From a bacterium (lineage in GTDB: Bacteria > Bacillota > Clostridia > Lachnospirales > Lachnospiraceae): DNA of 64,000 bases. The stretch's first letter is position 1, and the number at the start of each line of letters is the position of its first letter. The position numbers and the translations under genes are program-made. This document shows, in pieces, positions 63,568-64,000 of the stretch. Under the pieces are notes generated by a model that was not told the origin of the DNA, searched no databases, and saw only the letters and a list, made by a program, of their open reading frames with translations. Where the stretch lies: contig JALFNN010000083.1 in assembly GCA_022774325.1 (NCBI GenBank), positions 1-64,000 on the forward strand, given 5' to 3'.

Positions 63568-64000
63568 ATGAGCGTACAATTATTGGATAAAACTAGAAAA
63601 ATAAACAAATTGCTGCACAATAATAATTCCAGCAAAGTTGTGTTTAATGACATTTGTGAGGTGCTGACAGAGATTCTTCTGTCCAACGTGCTTGTGGTAA
63701 GTAAAAAAGGAAAAGTGTTGGGAGTCAGTGCTTGTCCGGGCGTTCCGGAGATTAAAGAACTTCTGAAGGGAGAGGTCGGCGGACACATTGACGAGATGCT
63801 GAATGAGCGTCTCCTGAATATCCTTTCCACGAAAGAGAATGTCAATCTTCAGACACTAGGTTTTACACCGGAGATTGTGAAAGGGTATCAGGCGATCATT
63901 ACTCCGATCGATATTGCGGGAGAGAGGCTTGGAAGTCTGTTCATTTACAAGAAAGATGCCTTGTATGAGATTGATGATATTATTCTCAGTGAATACGGTA
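63568..64000 (+). CDS. codY: GTP-sensing global repressor CodY (partial, runs off the window)
   Basis: Repressor that senses GTP and branched-chain amino acids and controls starvation responses. The first 144 codons are in the window: MSVQLLDKTRKINKLLH, then FNDICEVLTEILLSNVLVVS and the GAF domain (ITPIDIAGERLGSLFIYKKD). The DNA-binding part lies beyond the end. GGAGG precedes the ATG. It comes directly after topA, without the trmFO-xerC-hslVU genes that separate the two in Bacillus. Confidence 0.95.
   Translation, partial: MSVQLLDKTRKINKLLHNNNSSKVVFNDICEVLTEILLSNVLVVSKKGKVLGVSACPGVPEIKELLKGEVGGHIDEMLNERLLNILSTKENVNLQTLGFTPEIVKGYQAIITPIDIAGERLGSLFIYKKDALYEIDDIILSEYG

Overview
The window is a stretch of ordinary chromosome from an endospore-forming, low-to-moderate G+C Gram-positive bacterium. 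The best guess is a member of the Clostridia, probably family Lachnospiraceae. Grounds: spoIVA and sigK are present; ribosome binding sites are strong AGGAGG types; the orders dgt-dnaG-rpoD-trmK-nif3, ireB-ruvX-DUF1292 and yifB-dprA-topA-codY are typical of Firmicutes; a T-box leader, RNase J, TrmR/TrhP and an IreB-type phosphoprotein are present. Family level is inference from general resemblance, not from a search.

Layout. 1-490: tRNA-Leu on the minus strand and an AT-rich gap. 518-9293: polyphosphate:AMP phosphotransferase, dGTPase, primase, major sigma factor, tRNA m1A22 methyltransferase, Nif3-like protein and a TGS-nucleoside kinase. 9306-11396 (minus): RluA-type pseudouridine synthase and chorismate synthase. 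11631-15117: cell-wall L,D-transpeptidase, Tgt and YajC. 15177-17781: a small maltodextrin unit (malQ plus a LacI regulator) behind a perfect operator palindrome. 17844-24806: a mixed branched-chain/serine operon leuB-ilvD-ilvB-serC-serA. 24890-26442: a polysaccharide deacetylase with choline-binding-type repeats. 26450-29985: shikimate genes aroE, then aroF-aroB behind a T-box read here as phenylalanine-specific. 29997-31175 (minus): an atypical PRPP synthase. 31264-38781: DUF512 radical SAM protein, Der, PlsY, GpsA, a P-type ATPase and a YhhN protein. 38803-41976: a ROK remnant, spoIVA behind a sigma-E-type promoter, MogA, RNase HI and RNase P RNA. 42106-42820: a decayed response-regulator/ABC-transporter remnant. 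42858-44247 (minus): pyrB-pyrI. 44421-51222: pheA, DUF815 ATPase, prmA, rsmE, cysteine desulfurase and thiI. 51289-51522 (minus): an HPr-like protein without the phosphoryl histidine. 51655-57788: mtaB, ireB, ruvX, DUF1292, RNase J, trmR and trhP. 57842-58459 (minus): intact sigK. 58541-64000: YifB/ComM, dprA, topA and the first 144 codons of codY.

How the parts fit. Several genes feed aromatic amino acid synthesis: aroF and aroB start the pathway, aroE and aroC continue it, and pheA commits chorismate to phenylalanine, so a Phe-responsive T-box on aroF-aroB closes the loop. Many genes act on tRNA or rRNA (trmK, rluA-type, tgt, prmA, rsmE, thiI with its sulfur donor, mtaB, trmR/trhP). spoIVA and sigK are both sporulation genes of the mother cell and carry the same -10 octamer, CATACACT.

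I found no prophage, insertion sequence, CRISPR array or obvious defence island, and no convincing undescribed multi-gene system. The more unusual items are the SigK without a pro-sequence, the His-less HPr homologue, the paired sigma-E-type promoters, a sigma-H-type promoter before dnaG-rpoD, the malQ-lacI operator and the two decayed loci. Promoter and operator calls are pattern matches by eye and were not tested statistically.
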